From positions 558,001 through 622,000 of the forward strand of contig CBDANN010000008.1 in NCBI GenBank assembly GCA_965197635.1: a stretch of 64,000 nucleotides of DNA, read 5' to 3'. This stretch comes from Bin87 sp965197635 (GTDB lineage Bacteria > Chloroflexota > Dehalococcoidia > Lucifugimonadales > UBA3495). Shown piece by piece: positions 28,597 to 38,714 of the stretch (the first letter of the stretch is position 1; each line of letters starts with the position of its first letter). The translations under genes were made by a program, and so were the position numbers. The notes under the pieces were generated by a model. The model worked only from the letters and a program-made list of their open reading frames with translations. It was not told the origin of the DNA and ran no database searches.

Positions 28597-28609
28597 GCTG
28601 GCCGCTTCC

Positions 28610-30403
28610 CTATTCCGGCAACACGGTCATGACAACAACACTTCGGTGGTAATCGGCACCCGTTGTCGAACTAAATGCCACGACCCCGATCCCGTCCTGC
28701 AAAATCAGATATTGCCATGGGTCGAGGCCCAAAGCGTCCGGGCCCAATTCTTGCACTATGCGCGCGAGGTCCACGTAGCCGAGCAATTGCCGAGCTTCAG
28801 GCAAGTGTCCCACGGCTCTCATATATCGGGGTTCCGACGACAGGCCCGGCACGCCATTCTGCCGGCTGACCGTGCCCTCGAGAGCTGGCACAGTGGTGCC
28901 CAGGGTCAGGTAGCCATCGTGGAGCACGTAACCAGGCCGATATTTACGTTCGCTATCGATTCCGATCCCGACCGGCGCCAAATCAAAAACCTGGGCGGGA
29001 TTGCGGGCGCCAACTTCCACGTCAGCGACATTTATGCCACCGTGGTTTTGGGCCAGAACGCCGATTCTGGACATGCCGCTGTCAAGTCCTGGTTCGCCTT
29101 CATCGGTGTACGAAAACATAGCTACAGCGTCGATCGCGTTGCCAGCGGGATCCTCGGAAACTGCGTCAAATTCAAAGGCATGCACCGCGAAAATTGCTTC
29201 CCCGGCCAGATGGTCGAACCAGTCGCGCTCCAGATCAATGCCGGTGAATTCTTTCGCGGTGGCGAATCCTAAATCGAGGGCGTCCGCCAGCGTTGCGTCT
29301 GCTTCAAAAGCCGGTCCTACATTTGGTCCACCTGCTGCCAAAGCGGAGTTGATCTCGTCGAGCATCATCGGATGAGGTAAAGCGTCGGCCAGCAAGTAGT
29401 CATCCAAGGCTACCCGCCAATGGTCCACGTCCGGGTCAAAACTGGCCGCCATGAACCCCAGAGTTTGTTCAGATAACAACGCAGCAGGATCGCCCAAATC
29501 CGCAATTTCCAATCCCGAGTCACCTGCAATGGGAGAGACCACCTCAATTACCAACCCACGTTCAACCCACGACCCGGATATTGCCACCCATTCCGGCGTA
29601 TGTTCCGCGAATGCAGCCGGCGCGACCAAGCCCGGCATTAACGGCACGGAACCCCCAACGAATTCTCCCACCGCATCCGCGGCTGAACGGTAATCCAGAT
29701 ACACCGAATGGAACCGGCGCTCCGACATCGCCTCGCGCGCCTCCGCAAAATTATCTTCCTCGGCCAATGATGCGCCACCTTCCCCGTCGATCCGGTCCAG
29801 CAACCTTCGCAACGTCGCTTCATCGGTGGCGAATACCAGCCAGTCGTCGGTCAGCGCATAAGCCTGCATCAGGTCGTCGTTGGACCAGGTATCAAAATCC
29901 CCATAGGAACCCGCGTCAAAGTTCCCTTCACCCGTGAATTCCAGCCATTTTAAAATGAACCGGGCTGCCGCGTCCTTGTCGCGGACCCCGATTGTGGCGG
30001 CGGCGGTGGCCGTGCCTGCGGCTGGGTTAACGTCGAGTATCGCCGCGCTGATCTCCGGCCCGATCCAGGACATTACATCGTCATCCACGTCGATACCGGT
30101 TTCCGCCGCAAAGTCCCGCTCAATCTGATCGACCAGGTCGTCGAAGCCGGGGATTTCACCAAACCCGCTCCGAATCTCCCGGATTTCGCGCAACTGCCCG
30201 TGTTTCGGTACCAACGTTGCCCAAGCGTAGGCCAGCGTGTCTGGCTCGTAGTACATAGCCGAGTGCTCCGGTTCTCTGGCCCCAACCAACAGCACCAACA
30301 ATGGGCCAGGCACCCGGACGATACCTCCCCACATACTCAACGCTACGACAACGATGGCGACGACCGCCACGGCGACAATGGCGCCGATTATCCTTATCAA
30401 CAT
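28610..30403 (-). CDS. DUF3352-like membrane-anchored protein
   Basis: A 597-residue protein with a single N-terminal membrane segment (IIGAIVAVAVVAIVVVALSM) and a long outside domain beginning after it. Segments such as YYEPDTLAYAWATL, WIGPEISAAILDV and DDWLVFATDEATLRRLLD match DUF3352, a family of unknown function frequent in Chloroflexota and cyanobacteria. Probably anchored outside the membrane. It ends the conserved part of the window. Confidence 0.8.
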   Translation of the reverse strand: MLIRIIGAIVAVAVVAIVVVALSMWGGIVRVPGPLLVLLVGAREPEHSAMYYEPDTLAYAWATLVPKHGQLREIREIRSGFGEIPGFDDLVDQIERDFAAETGIDVDDDVMSWIGPEISAAILDVNPAAGTATAAATIGVRDKDAAARFILKWLEFTGEGNFDAGSYGDFDTWSNDDLMQAYALTDDWLVFATDEATLRRLLDRIDGEGGASLAEEDNFAEAREAMSERRFHSVYLDYRSAADAVGEFVGGSVPLMPGLVAPAAFAEHTPEWVAISGSWVERGLVIEVVSPIAGDSGLEIADLGDPAALLSEQTLGFMAASFDPDVDHWRVALDDYLLADALPHPMMLDEINSALAAGGPNVGPAFEADATLADALDLGFATAKEFTGIDLERDWFDHLAGEAIFAVHAFEFDAVSEDPAGNAIDAVAMFSYTDEGEPGLDSGMSRIGVLAQNHGGINVADVEVGARNPAQVFDLAPVGIGIDSERKYRPGYVLHDGYLTLGTTVPALEGTVSRQNGVPGLSSEPRYMRAVGHLPEARQLLGYVDLARIVQELGPDALGLDPWQYLILQDGIGVVAFSSTTGADYHRSVVVMTVLPE

Positions 30404-30911
30404 CTCTAAAAACCCTGATCATTATGCGATCCGTTAAACATAGGGTAACACAGAGGAACGAGAAATTTGCGAAACTCGGGACGGGGTAAAAACGGTGATG
30501 GATAAAGCGAATTGAACGCGTAAACTCGTAGTTGGCAGAACCGCCGTTTGCGCCTAATTGAGACTCAGAAGCAGGTGAGGATGGGGAAAATCCTCGGCCC
30601 TCTCTGGGTGCCTATTGAGATGAATGGTCGCAGACCCCTAGCGAACCATACGCCGCCTACCACCACTATGAATTTCGGGATGCCTGGCGACCCGCCGCAC
30701 CTTGCGTCGTCAGCTTCGTTTTTGAGTAAGGGCAGCAGCTTGCTGGCCGGTCGTTAGGCTGTGAGGATTTCAGCCCGCCCGCTTCGCCACACACAGTTGA
30801 CTTGCAAATACATGATCAGCATAGCGAAAAGGCCGGTGCTCCAACGCCGACCCCTCGGGCCGGATAGGCGCTAAAGACGTAAAGACGGAACTGCTTGGAT
30901 TTCCTCACCAG
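30404..30911. other. Non-coding transition zone
   Basis: About 500 bp between the last chromosomal gene and the first insertion sequence. I see no convincing gene, RNA or repeat. It is less GC-rich than its surroundings. Confidence 0.5.
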
Positions 30912-31009
30912 TACTACAGCCGCACTACTGTTACCAGTTGGGATAATCGACGTTGGTAGTGGCTTTGTTGCGCTCGGGCTTGATGTCGCCGTCTCCACTG
31001 GGACCAGGA

Positions 31010-31968
31010 CAGAACGAAATCAGCAGACCGGTTTGGAGTCCAGATCAGGCGGGTAAGCCGCCGACGCACCTCGGGGACTGTCAATGGGATCAGGCTCCGG
31101 TCCCGGCCGGGACCGCCCCCCTTTCCGGCCGGCATCCCGGTGTGGTGGCTTGATACCTGAGCACCGCCGGGTAAGCGTGAGCCAACATCGCCCGGGTGAT
31201 GTGGCGCTACCAGCCATCCCATCTGCGTACCTCGTACTGGTCCAGTCCCACCGGTCCCTGGGCCGCCTCGCAGCATTCCTCGATGGCCCCGCGGCGGCCC
31301 GCCACCGGCGCCAACTCCGCCATTGCGGTACCGGACGGGCCGCAGCCAACGTAGTAGGCCAGCTCAGCGGGCTGGGCAATGCTGCGCTGGGCCAGCAGCC
31401 AGTACGCTTGGCCCGGCTCCCGCCGGGGCCCTATCGCCACGGTGGTCCAGTCATAAAATCTGGGACCCTTGGCGCCGTCCCCCGCGCTCAGCCGCTGCCC
31501 GCCCGCTTCGTCAACCCACGACGCCAAACGATCGGCCCGCACTGGGCGGGGCCCCTTTTCGGTCCCGGCCCACAGCTGCTCGTTGCTCTTGAGGGCCAGC
31601 ACCTGGGGGATGCCCTCCGCCTCCAGCCACCGCCGCCGGTTGCGGTCGCTGCCGTAGACCGCGTCTCCAGTAACCCAGCCGCAGGGAATTCCCGATCCCA
31701 CCGCCCGCTCCAGCATCCGCTGGGCCAACTGCGGCTGGGTGCGGAATTCGACATGCTCCGGCACCCCGGCGGCACGGCGTCGCTCCCGGTCCGCCACCCA
31801 TACCTGAGGCAGCTACAACTCCCGGTCCAGCCGGGTCCGGCCCCGGGCGCCAGCGTAGGCCAGGAATACTCCCACTGGGGAATTTTCGATCCGCCCCGCG
31901 GTGCCGCCGTACTGCCGCGGCACCCCCACCGACTGGCTCCCCTTCTGGCTCCCCTTCTTGAGGAAGCC
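31010..31968 (-). pseudogene. IS701-family transposase, truncated and frameshifted
   Basis: Minus-strand peptides GIPCGWVTGDAVYGSDRNRRRWLE, ALKSNEQLWAG and AQPAELAYYVGCG align with the transposase of the better-kept copy at 44764-46238. The gene is split over at least three frames (for example near 31220 and 31815) and its N terminus is cut by the IS256 insertion. Confidence 0.8.
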
Positions 31969-32128
31969 GGTAGAGTACCGGGAGGTGGTGTAAAAGAATC
32001 GGTGTAGCCCAAAGCTAGCCACCGCGTCATCCTTGATCGGAAGTCACAACCCAGAACAAGGAGAACGACGGTGGTCAAACACAGCATGGATCTTTTGGAA
32101 TTATTACGCAAGCGTGGCATCGACGGAG

Positions 32129-33559
32129 TAACTGTTCAGAGTTGGTGAGGTGAATTGCTGAAAAGTTGTTTGTCGATGGCTGGCGGCCTTTGGCCTGTTT
32201 ATGTCAAGTTGGGTCCATGAAGCATGAAATCGACCTCACCACCGCCGACCGGGATGTGCTGATCGACATCATCCTCCGGCAGCAAGCCATCATCGAACGG
32301 CTGGAGAAGCGGATCGCCCAGCCGGAAGGGCGGGCCAAAGCCAAAGGCTCCGGACGGATGCCGGGCCTGAAGCCCAAAGCCGACCGGAAACCGGCCGAGC
32401 CCAAGCAGCCCCGCAAGCCGCGGCCCCACGGTTTCGCCCGGACCCGCATGACGCCCACCCAGCGGGTGGAGCATGTGGTGGAGCAGTGTCCCGACTGCGG
32501 GACCCAGTTGTCCGGCGGCTGGACCCAGCGTACTCGGGAAGTGATCGATCTGCCCCAGGTGCCGGTGCAGGTTACCGAGCACGTTTACATCACCCGCACC
32601 TGTCCCCGGTGCCAACGGGGCTGTACTCCCACAGCGCAACTGGAGGGCGCGGCGCTGGGCCAGCAGCGTCTGGGGGTGAACGTTGTCAGCCTGATTGCCG
32701 CGCTCCGGGAGGAGGCTCGGCTGCCTTGCCGCACCATCCAATGGTACCTGGACACGGTACATGGGCTGCACCTCAGCCTGGGGGCCATCGTGGACGCCAC
32801 GCGCAAAGTGGCGGGCCAAGCGCAGCGGGAACTGGCGGGCATTCTGGAACGGATCCGCGGCAGTCCGGTGGTCCACGCCGACGAGACCGGCTGGCGGGAG
32901 GACGGACACAACGGCTACGTGTGGACTTTCAGCACCCCTGACCTGCGGTACTTCCTGCGACGGAACCGTGGTAAGGCGGTGGTGGATGAAGTGCTGGGCG
33001 ATGAGTTTGCTGGCGTGCTGGTCAGCGACTTCTACGCCGCCTACCACCACTATGACGGCCCCAAACAACGCTGCTGGGCCCACCTGCTACGGGACATCCA
33101 CGACCTCCGCGTCCTCTACCCTGACGATCACCGATTGTCCCAGTGGGCCGATGCCATACATCAACTCTATTGCCAGGCCAAAGCCTTCACCCACCCGGCA
33201 GAGCAGCAGCGGCGCGCTGCCCAACTGGTCCTGGAAAGACGCCTCTTGGCCCTCTGCCGTCCCTTCTTGGATGACCCGTCGGCGGCACAAGCCAAACTGT
33301 GCCGACGCATGGAGAACCACATCAAGGAACTCTTCGTCTTCGTGGCTCATCCGGAGGTGCCACCGGACAACAATGCCGCCGAGCGCAGCCTGCGCCCAGT
33401 GGTGATCAGCCGGAAGGTCAGTGGTGGCACCCGCTCGGAGCGGGGGACCGAGACCAAGATGACCCTAGCCTCGATCTTCGGCACCTGGCGAGCCCAAGGT
33501 CTCAATCCTCTCTCCGCTTGCCAACAACTGCTCGCTTCCCCTCAACTCTGAACTGTTAC
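32129..33559 (+). mobile_element. IS66-family element, copy A
   Basis: Perfect 17-bp terminal inverted repeats GTAACTGTTCAGAGTTG and CAACTCTGAACTGTTAC bound 1,431 bp. An 8-bp target duplication TCGACGGA lies at 32121-32128 and 33560-33567. It encodes only tnpC, as in the IS66 subgroup lacking tnpA and tnpB. Confidence 0.95.
32217..33551 (+). CDS. tnpC: IS66 transposase TnpC, copy A
   Basis: A 444-residue transposase that moves the surrounding IS66. Domains in order: coiled-coil-like N terminus (IILRQQAIIERLEKRI), basic linker, zinc ribbon CPDCGTQL with CPRCQRGC, then the DDE core with Asp in VVHADETGWRED, Asp in LVSDFYAAYHHYD and Glu in NNAAERSLRPVVI. ATG 32217 gives MKHEIDLTTADRD. A longer open frame from 32166 has no ribosome site. 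All catalytic residues are intact, so it may be active. Confidence 0.92.
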   Translation: MKHEIDLTTADRDVLIDIILRQQAIIERLEKRIAQPEGRAKAKGSGRMPGLKPKADRKPAEPKQPRKPRPHGFARTRMTPTQRVEHVVEQCPDCGTQLSGGWTQRTREVIDLPQVPVQVTEHVYITRTCPRCQRGCTPTAQLEGAALGQQRLGVNVVSLIAALREEARLPCRTIQWYLDTVHGLHLSLGAIVDATRKVAGQAQRELAGILERIRGSPVVHADETGWREDGHNGYVWTFSTPDLRYFLRRNRGKAVVDEVLGDEFAGVLVSDFYAAYHHYDGPKQRCWAHLLRDIHDLRVLYPDDHRLSQWADAIHQLYCQAKAFTHPAEQQRRAAQLVLERRLLALCRPFLDDPSAAQAKLCRRMENHIKELFVFVAHPEVPPDNNAAERSLRPVVISRKVSGGTRSERGTETKMTLASIFGTWRAQGLNPLSACQQLLASPQL

Positions 33560-33850
33560 TCGACGGAGACGTGGACTTGCGGCGGGAAGCACTGCGGGTC
33601 CTGGTGGACGGCATCATGGACGCCGAGTTTCCGCCCAGATCGGCGCTGAGCACAGCGAACGCAGCCCAGAGCGGGTCACCTACCGGGCAACGGCTACCGC
33701 AACGGCTACCGCAACCGCACCTGGGATACCCGGGTCGGCACCATGGAGTTGCACATTCCCCAGCTGCGCGAAGGCAGCTACTTCCCCAGCCTGCTGGAGC
33801 CACGGCGGCGCAGCGAGAAGGCTCTGCTGTCGGTGATCCAGCAGGCCTAC

Positions 33851-33873
33851 CCTTCGGCAGGCTCAGGACAGGC
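33851..33873 (+). repeat. 23-bp palindrome-type insert in IS256 copy A
   Basis: A 23-bp block starting CCTTCGGCAGGCTCAGGACA separates the codons for QQAY and VEGVST of the transposase, shifting the frame. The same insert is at 56447-56469 in copy B. Translations such as FGRLRTG and VLSLPKG from this repeat are common artefacts in Chloroflexota and cyanobacterial proteins. Confidence 0.8.
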
Positions 33874-34924
33874 GTGGAAGGAGTCTCCACCCGAAGGGTG
33901 GACGACCTGATCAGGGCCCTGGGTTGCGACGGCATCTCCAGCAGCCAGGTGTCGCGCATCTGCGAGCAACTGGATGAAGTGGTGGAGAGTTTCCTGGGTC
34001 GGCCCCTGGACGGTGGTCCCTACCCCTACGTCTGGCGGGACGGCCTGACCCAGAAGGTGCGGGAGGGCGGTCGCATCGTGAACGTCTGCGTGGTGGTGGC
34101 GACGGGGGTCAATGCCGAAGGGCAGCGTGAGATTCTGGGCCTGGACGTAGGCGCCAGCGAGGACGGCGCGTTCTGGCTGGCCTTCCTGCGGTCGCTGACC
34201 GCTCGGGGGCTCAGCGGGGTGGAACTGGTTACCTCCGATGCCCACCAGGGGCTGAAGAACGCCATCGCCGCGGTCTTTGCTGGAGCCAGCTGGCAGCGCT
34301 GCCGCACCCACTTCATGGCCAACCTGCTCACCCGAGTGCCCAAGCGTGCCCAACCCGGCGTGGCCACCCAGGACCTTCCTCGCATGGTGCGCACCATCTA
34401 CCAGCAACTGTCTCCCGCCGAGGTCCACGGCCAACTGGACCGAGTGGTGGAACAACTCCGGGAGCCCTTGGCCCAGGTGGCGGAGCTGCTGGCGGACGCC
34501 GCGCCGGACCTCCTGGCCTTCACGGCCTTCCCAGTGGCCCACTGGCAGAAGCTGTGGTCCAACAACCCGCAGGAACGGCTGAACCGGGAGATAAGGCGCC
34601 GCACTGACGTGGTGGGCATCTTCCCCAACCGGCTATCGGCGCGGCGCCTGGTGGGTGCGGTGCTGGCCGAGCAGCATGACGAGTGGGCCGAAGCCCGCCG
34701 CTACCTCACCATCCCCAACGCCGCCGGCAACGAGGCACTGCCGGAGCCCAACATGCTGGACGCAGCAGCCTAATCAACATCAAAAGGGATGACGCGCTTT
34801 TACACCTATTGACGGGACACTACCTCGCAACCGCCACCGTCTCACCTCACACTGCTTGACTGCCCCTAATTCTACCCGCTCTTAATCTGCGGCTGTAGTA
34901 TTAGAGGGTGTGTGACAAATGGGT

Positions 34925-35290
34925 TCAAGCGGGTTGGAGCCGTTTCAGCATCAGGTGGATCATGGCGATATGCACCCAGGCTTCGCTACTTTCCGTTCGC
35001 TCCTCATAGTCTTTGCTCAACCGTCGGCATCGGCTCAACCAGGCCAGGGTACGCTCTACCACCCATCACCTTGGCAACACCTCAAAGTGGTGGCATCCGG
35101 TTTGCGCTTGACCACGGTCAGCAGCCAACCGCCGGTGGCCCACGCCCAGGCCACCAGCCGACCGGCGTAGCCCGCATCGGCCCAGCAGTTTGGCCAATAC
35201 CAGCTTGGCGCCGTCCCGTTCCCCGCGTCGTGGCACGGGGCAGGCTCTGAATGCTGGCCGCATGAACCACCACGGCCAAGAGCAAACCCA
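34925..35290 (-). pseudogene. IS5-like transposase C-terminal remnant
   Basis: Minus-strand peptide ERTLAWLSRCRRLSKDYEE followed by SSEAWVHIAMIHLML is the C-terminal signature of IS5-type DDE transposases. Upstream it degenerates into several frames and carries a palindromic insert at 35222-35248. Confidence 0.7.
35222..35248 (+). repeat. Palindromic microrepeat ending GGCAGGCTCT
   Basis: CCCGCGTCGTGGCACGGGG followed by CAGGCTCT. Related copies lie at 37843-37868 and, reversed, at 38984-39011, all within transposase remnants. Confidence 0.7.
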
Positions 35291-35370
35291 TGGTGTCCCA
35301 GGGCTATCGCAAATGAAAACTGGGGAGTTCGGTATGATGTGGTGGAACTCAGCGGGGCGGGGAAGAAACC

Positions 35371-36570
35371 ATGGCCGAGTTAGCGGACCTATTCGCCGAA
35401 CTGGAAGGCCCCCGGGCCAGCAATGCCCGCCGGCATTCGCTCCATGACATCCTGGTCATTGCCTGATGCACCATCGTCTGCGGCGGCCAGACCGGCACTG
35501 ACGGGGAACTCTTTGGCCACGCCAAACGGGAGTTTCTGCAGTCCTTTCTGGAACTGGAAAACGGCATTCCCAGCCACGACACCTGCTCCCGGGTCTTGGG
35601 CCAACTGGACCCGGCGGCTTTCCGGCCGTGGTTGCTGGGGTTTATGCGGCAGTTTGCCCAGGGCTGCCAGGGAGTGTTGGCGGTGGACGGGCAGACGTTG
35701 CGCCGTTCTTATGATCTTGCCCAAGCGAGCCCTTGACCAGGCACGCTCGCCCTTGCATCTGGTCAGCGCTTGGGCTGAGGCGGCGGCTGGTGTTGGGCCA
35801 ACTGGCCGTTGGCGACCAGTCCAATGAGATTACGGCGGTGCCCAAACTGCCGGACCCCGCGTGATGACGCCCGGACCCCGCGTGATGACGCCCGGACTAC
35901 TGACGTTGCGGGGAACCGTGGTAACCGCCGACGCGATGCGCTGCCAGCGTCAAATCGCCCAGCAGGTAGTGGCGCCGGGCGGGGACTACGCCCGGGCCTT
36001 GAAGGGCAATCAGGGTATTCTGCACGACGACGTGCCATGGTTTCTGGACGACCCCGCCACGCCTTTGGCTTCAGCCACCCCAGTCAGCAAGGGGCACGGA
36101 CGTATTGAAACTCGCCTCGCCAGCGTTAGCCCGATCTTGGACCAATCGCGTGGCCGGGTTGCCGGAATGGCACGACTGGCCGGGTTTGCCGGCCGTGGGC
36201 AAGGTTACGGCCTGTCGTCGTTTGGCCGGGCAGGCTGACGCTAGCGTGGCAGCCCGATACTACCTGCTGAGCCAGGCTTTCCCGCCGGAGGGGTTCAACG
36301 ACATCGCGCGGGGCCATTGGGGGATTGAAAACCGGCTGCATTGGGTGTTGGACGTTACCGGCGCACGAACTCTTGACCAATCGGGGTCAGGTCCGCAACC
36401 GGAAGGGGCACTGTGCCGAGAACTTGGCATTGCTGCGCAAGCTGGCGCTGAACTTGGCGCGTTTGGAACCCAGCAAAGGCTCCATGCGGGGCAAACTGAA
36501 AAAGGCCGGCTGGGACAACAGCTTCCTCATCAGCATCCTGACCCAATTCACCACCATCCATATGCGATAG
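35371..36570 (+). pseudogene. ISAs1-family transposase, multiply disrupted
   Basis: Pieces spread over three frames reconstruct one ISAs1 transposase: MAELADLFAELEGPRASNAR, LAVDGQTLRRSYDLAQ, then RSPLHLVSAWAEA, CQRQIAQQVV, HWGIENRLHWVLDV and NLALLRKLALNLARLE. Lesions are a TGA at 35464, a 16-bp insert at 35727-35742, a doubled 21-mer at 35854-35895, and TTGACCAA-type inserts near 36131 and 36371. Confidence 0.8.
35854..35895 (+). repeat. 21-bp tandem repeat (x2) inside ISAs1 copy 1
   Basis: The 21-mer CGGACCCCGCGTGATGACGCC is repeated head to tail in a place where the transposase needs neither copy. It introduces TGA codons in the transposase frame. Confidence 0.8.
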
Positions 36571-36594
36571 CCCTGGGCGCCGAGGTTCTCGCGG

Positions 36595-36623
36595 TTGGAT
36601 TTTGGAAACCGCCGGGGTAGAAT
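36595..36623 (+). promoter_or_regulatory. Promoter for tRNA-Thr
   Basis: TTGGAT (36595-36600), 17-bp spacer, TAGAAT (36618-36623), 9 bp before the tRNA 5' end. Position and spacing fit a strong vegetative promoter. It overlaps the region just outside the ISAs1 right end. Confidence 0.6.
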
Positions 36624-36632
36624 ATTATCAGT

Positions 36633-36708
36633 GCCGATGTAGCTCAGCCGGAAGAGCAGCGGTTTCGTAAACCGCAGGTCAAGGGTTCGAGTCCCTTCAT
36701 CGGCTCCA
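36633..36708 (+). tRNA. tRNA-Thr (anticodon CGT)
   Basis: Acceptor arms GCCGATG (36633-36639) and CATCGGC (36698-36704) pair fully. The anticodon stem GCGGT/ACCGC encloses TTCGTAA, giving anticodon CGT at 36666-36668 (reads ACG). The T arm GGGTTCGAGTCCC and an encoded CCA (36706-36708) are present. It is one of the few intact chromosomal genes in the mobile zone. Confidence 0.95.
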
Positions 36709-36994
36709 GATCTTCCTGATATCGGGACTTTCAAGTAGGGATCCGGGGTTTTACATCGGCGTCGAAGCGGGTTTCCCGCCCACCGATCTCGCCCATCTGA
36801 GGATTTTTCGGTCATTTCCTTCCCGATCAGATCCAACGCCACCAGATCGTACGCGGCTTGACACCGGCCAAGCTGCAACCCCTTCAAATCGGTCAGAAAC
36901 CAACGAACTTCCGCTGAGCCCACTTCATCGGAGTAAACAAGTTGGTCGCAGCATCCAGAACTCGCTGCAGCCCACAATCCGCTCCAAGGTCGCT

Positions 36995-37378
36995 ATGGTA
37001 GAATCGGTCAAAAGCACACCGAACGAAGCCTTGCGCGGCGCCATCGACCAAGCGCTGCGGTCCGGTATGGACGCCGGAGAGATCGCCGACATGGTAGCGG
37101 AATGCACCGTCAATCTTCAGCATATGGCCACCGATGACTTGGCCGCCGACACGCCCCACAAAGGCCAGGGGGACGTTAGGTATGAGCCTGGCGAACTCCC
37201 CGAGGGCCTGATCGACCTGCCGAGCGCCGCCAAGAAGTACGGGATACCCGGGAGCACCCTAAGAAATTGGGTTCAGCGCGGAAAGTTGCCGAGATGTGGC
37301 CGCCTTCGGGCACGCGCGGACGGTGGTGGCTACATCGTGACCGAAGAAGCTGCAATCGATAGGGCAATCGCGTCTTAA
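36995..37378 (+). pseudogene. HTH DNA-binding protein gene interrupted by ISAs1
   Basis: A short protein with a MerR/excisionase-type helix-turn-helix: LPSAAKKYGIPGSTLRNWVQRGKLPRCG, then a wing ending EEAAI. The last codons (DRAIAS) are contributed by the ISAs1 left end. Beyond the element, at 38656, the same frame continues YCRDNPRKPWFNKSATPS until IS701 copy 2. The intact gene was therefore about 36995-37359 plus 38656 onward. N-terminal region unknown. It lies about 290 bp after tRNA-Thr. Confidence 0.7.
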
Positions 37379-37440
37379 TGCAAATTTTAGAAATATGCTA
37401 ATTTGCCATGATCCGGTTTAACGTGTGGAGGCAACGGATC

Positions 37441-38630
37441 ATGGCACAACCACCGAACGCAACTGTTCTCGATCATTTCTCCGACCTGGATGATCCCAGG
37501 GTGGAACGCACGCGACGCCACAAACTCGTAGACATCATCGCCATCGCCATCTGTGCCACCATCTGCGGCGCTGATTCCTGGGTACACGTGGAACTCTTCG
37601 GCAAGAGCAAGCTGGAATGGTTTCAGACCTTCCTGGAACTGCCGAGCGGCATCCCTTCCCACGACACCTTCGGCGATGTCTTCGCTCGATTGGACCCAAC
37701 GCAGTTCCAGAACTGCTTCGTATCCTGGACCCAGGCCGTCGCCGAGCTGCTGCCCGGCGAGGTGGTCGCTCCGTCTCTTGACCAATCTCCGCAAAACGGC
37801 CCGACGATCCCACGACTGGTCTGGAGGCAAGAGGGCTATGCACCCCGTATCAAGTACGGGGCAGGCTCTGGTCAGCGCCTGGGCGACGCAGCACACCCTG
37901 ACCCTGGGCCAAGTCAAAACTGCGGAGAAATCCAATGAGATCACCGCCATCCCCCAAATGCTGGACCTGCTGGAACTGAATGGCTGCATCGTGACCGTGC
38001 GATTTGTTACCAATCGGGCCATGGGCTGCCAGCGAGAGATTGCTCAGCAGATTGTGGATGGCGGAGCCGATTACGTATTGGCGGTGAAAGAGAACCAGGG
38101 TCAACTCTACGAGAGCATACGAGACCGGTTCGACGGGGCCGAGGCTTTTGGTTTTGACGGGATGCCTTATGACTATGACCAGACCGTGAACAAAGGCCAC
38201 GGACGGGTGGAACGGCGGGAATGCTGGACCATCGCGGCCGCGGACGGCCTGGACTACCTGGACCCCCGTGGACAATGGCCCCAACTGAAAGCGGCCGTCA
38301 GAGTGGTCGGTCGTCGTGAGACCGCAGCGGGCGGCACGGGTCAACCGCGCTACTACATCAGCAGCCTGGTGGCCCCAGCACAACGGCACCCTGGCCATCA
38401 TCAGAAGCCATGGGAGCATCGAGAACTCGCTGCATTGGACCTTGGATGTGACCTTTGGAGAAGACCAGTGCCGAGTGCGTAAGGACTACGCGCCACAGAA
38501 CATGGCGACCCTGCGACAGATCGGCCACAACCTGCTGAAAAACGAAAACACCCTAAAGGCGGGCATCCAGGGTAAACGGCTCAACGCCGGTTGGCATGAG
38601 GATTACCTCCTCAAAGTCCTCCTCGGATAA
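37441..38630 (+). pseudogene. ISAs1-family transposase with lost catalytic segment
   Basis: N-terminal part: VLDHFSDLDDPRVERTRRHK and GIPSHDTFGDVFARLDP. The expected first-Asp motif (IDGKTLR) is replaced by bases containing TTGACCAA (37778-37785), losing the catalytic Asp and shifting frame. An in-frame 24-bp palindromic insert adds eight residues (PVSSTGQA). The remainder (EKSNEITAIPQMLDLL, FGEDQCRVRKDYAPQN) is recognisable, with another shift near 38370. Confidence 0.85.
37843..37868 (+). repeat. Palindromic microrepeat inserted in frame
   Basis: CCCGTATCAAGTACGGGG plus CAGGCTCT, with a CCCGTA/TACGGG stem. Inserted between the codons for MH and LVSAW of the ISAs1 transposase. Confidence 0.8.
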
Positions 38631-38714
38631 GACGCGATTGCCCTGCTGCAATAGAGTACTGCCGAGACAATCCGCGAAAACCGTGGTTTAATAAGTCTGC
38701 GACACCCAGCCTAG

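Larger units (their letters stand above)
32071..34773 (+). pseudogene. IS256-family transposase, copy A, split by IS66
   Basis: The gene starts with a GTG at 32071 after AAGGAG (reading HSMDLLELLRKRGIDG), is interrupted by IS66, and resumes at 33568 with DVDL and REALRVLVDGIMDAE. Further lesions: a missing base near 33630, a short tandem expansion near 33685, and a 23-bp palindrome-derived insert at 33851-33873. The C-terminal half (GVSTRRVDDLIRALG to NNPQERLNREIRRRTDVVG) is intact and contains the Glu region of the DDE site. Confidence 0.85.
31970..34823 (+). mobile_element. IS256-family element, copy A, containing IS66
   Basis: Left end GTAGAGTACCGG and right end complement GTAGTGTCCCG share GGTGTAAAAG about 20 bp in. 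Net of the internal IS66 and its duplication it is about 1.4 kb, normal for IS256. It lies inside IS701 copy 1. No matching 8-bp flank is seen. Confidence 0.75.
30912..34900 (-). mobile_element. IS701-like element, copy 1, interrupted by IS256
   Basis: The left end TACTACAGCCGCA begins at 30912 and the complementary right end TGCGGCTGTAGTA finishes at 34900. An IS256-family element occupies 31970-34823. The outer 4-mers (CCAG, TTAG) do not match, so a clean target duplication is not preserved. The element is old and its transposase is broken. Confidence 0.75.
35299..36575 (+). mobile_element. ISAs1-family element, copy 1 (decayed)
   Basis: Terminal repeats CAGGGCTATCGCA (from 35299) and TGCGATAGCCCTG (to 36575) bound 1,277 bp. 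No matching flanking duplication is seen. Confidence 0.8.
37360..38645 (+). mobile_element. ISAs1-family element, copy 2
   Basis: Ends AGGGCAATCGCGTCTTA (from 37361) and its complement (38628-38644) bound about 1,286 bp. Flanks CTGCAATCGA (37350-37359) and CTGCAATAGA (38646-38655) are a 10-bp target duplication with one mismatch, in the size range for ISAs1. Confidence 0.9.

Noticed and set aside
32199..33083. Minus-strand 294-aa ORF opposite IS66 tnpC (and its twin at 54808)
   Set aside because: It is antisense to the conserved transposase. Its presence in both copies only reflects their identity.
36387..36977. Minus-strand ORF containing EGTRTLDLRF
   Set aside because: This peptide is the translated antisense of the tRNA-Thr gene, a well-known annotation artefact.
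37879..37937. Second start for ISAs1 copy 2 in a different frame
   Set aside because: It is explained by the in-frame and out-of-frame inserts within one transposase gene, so no separate gene is needed.
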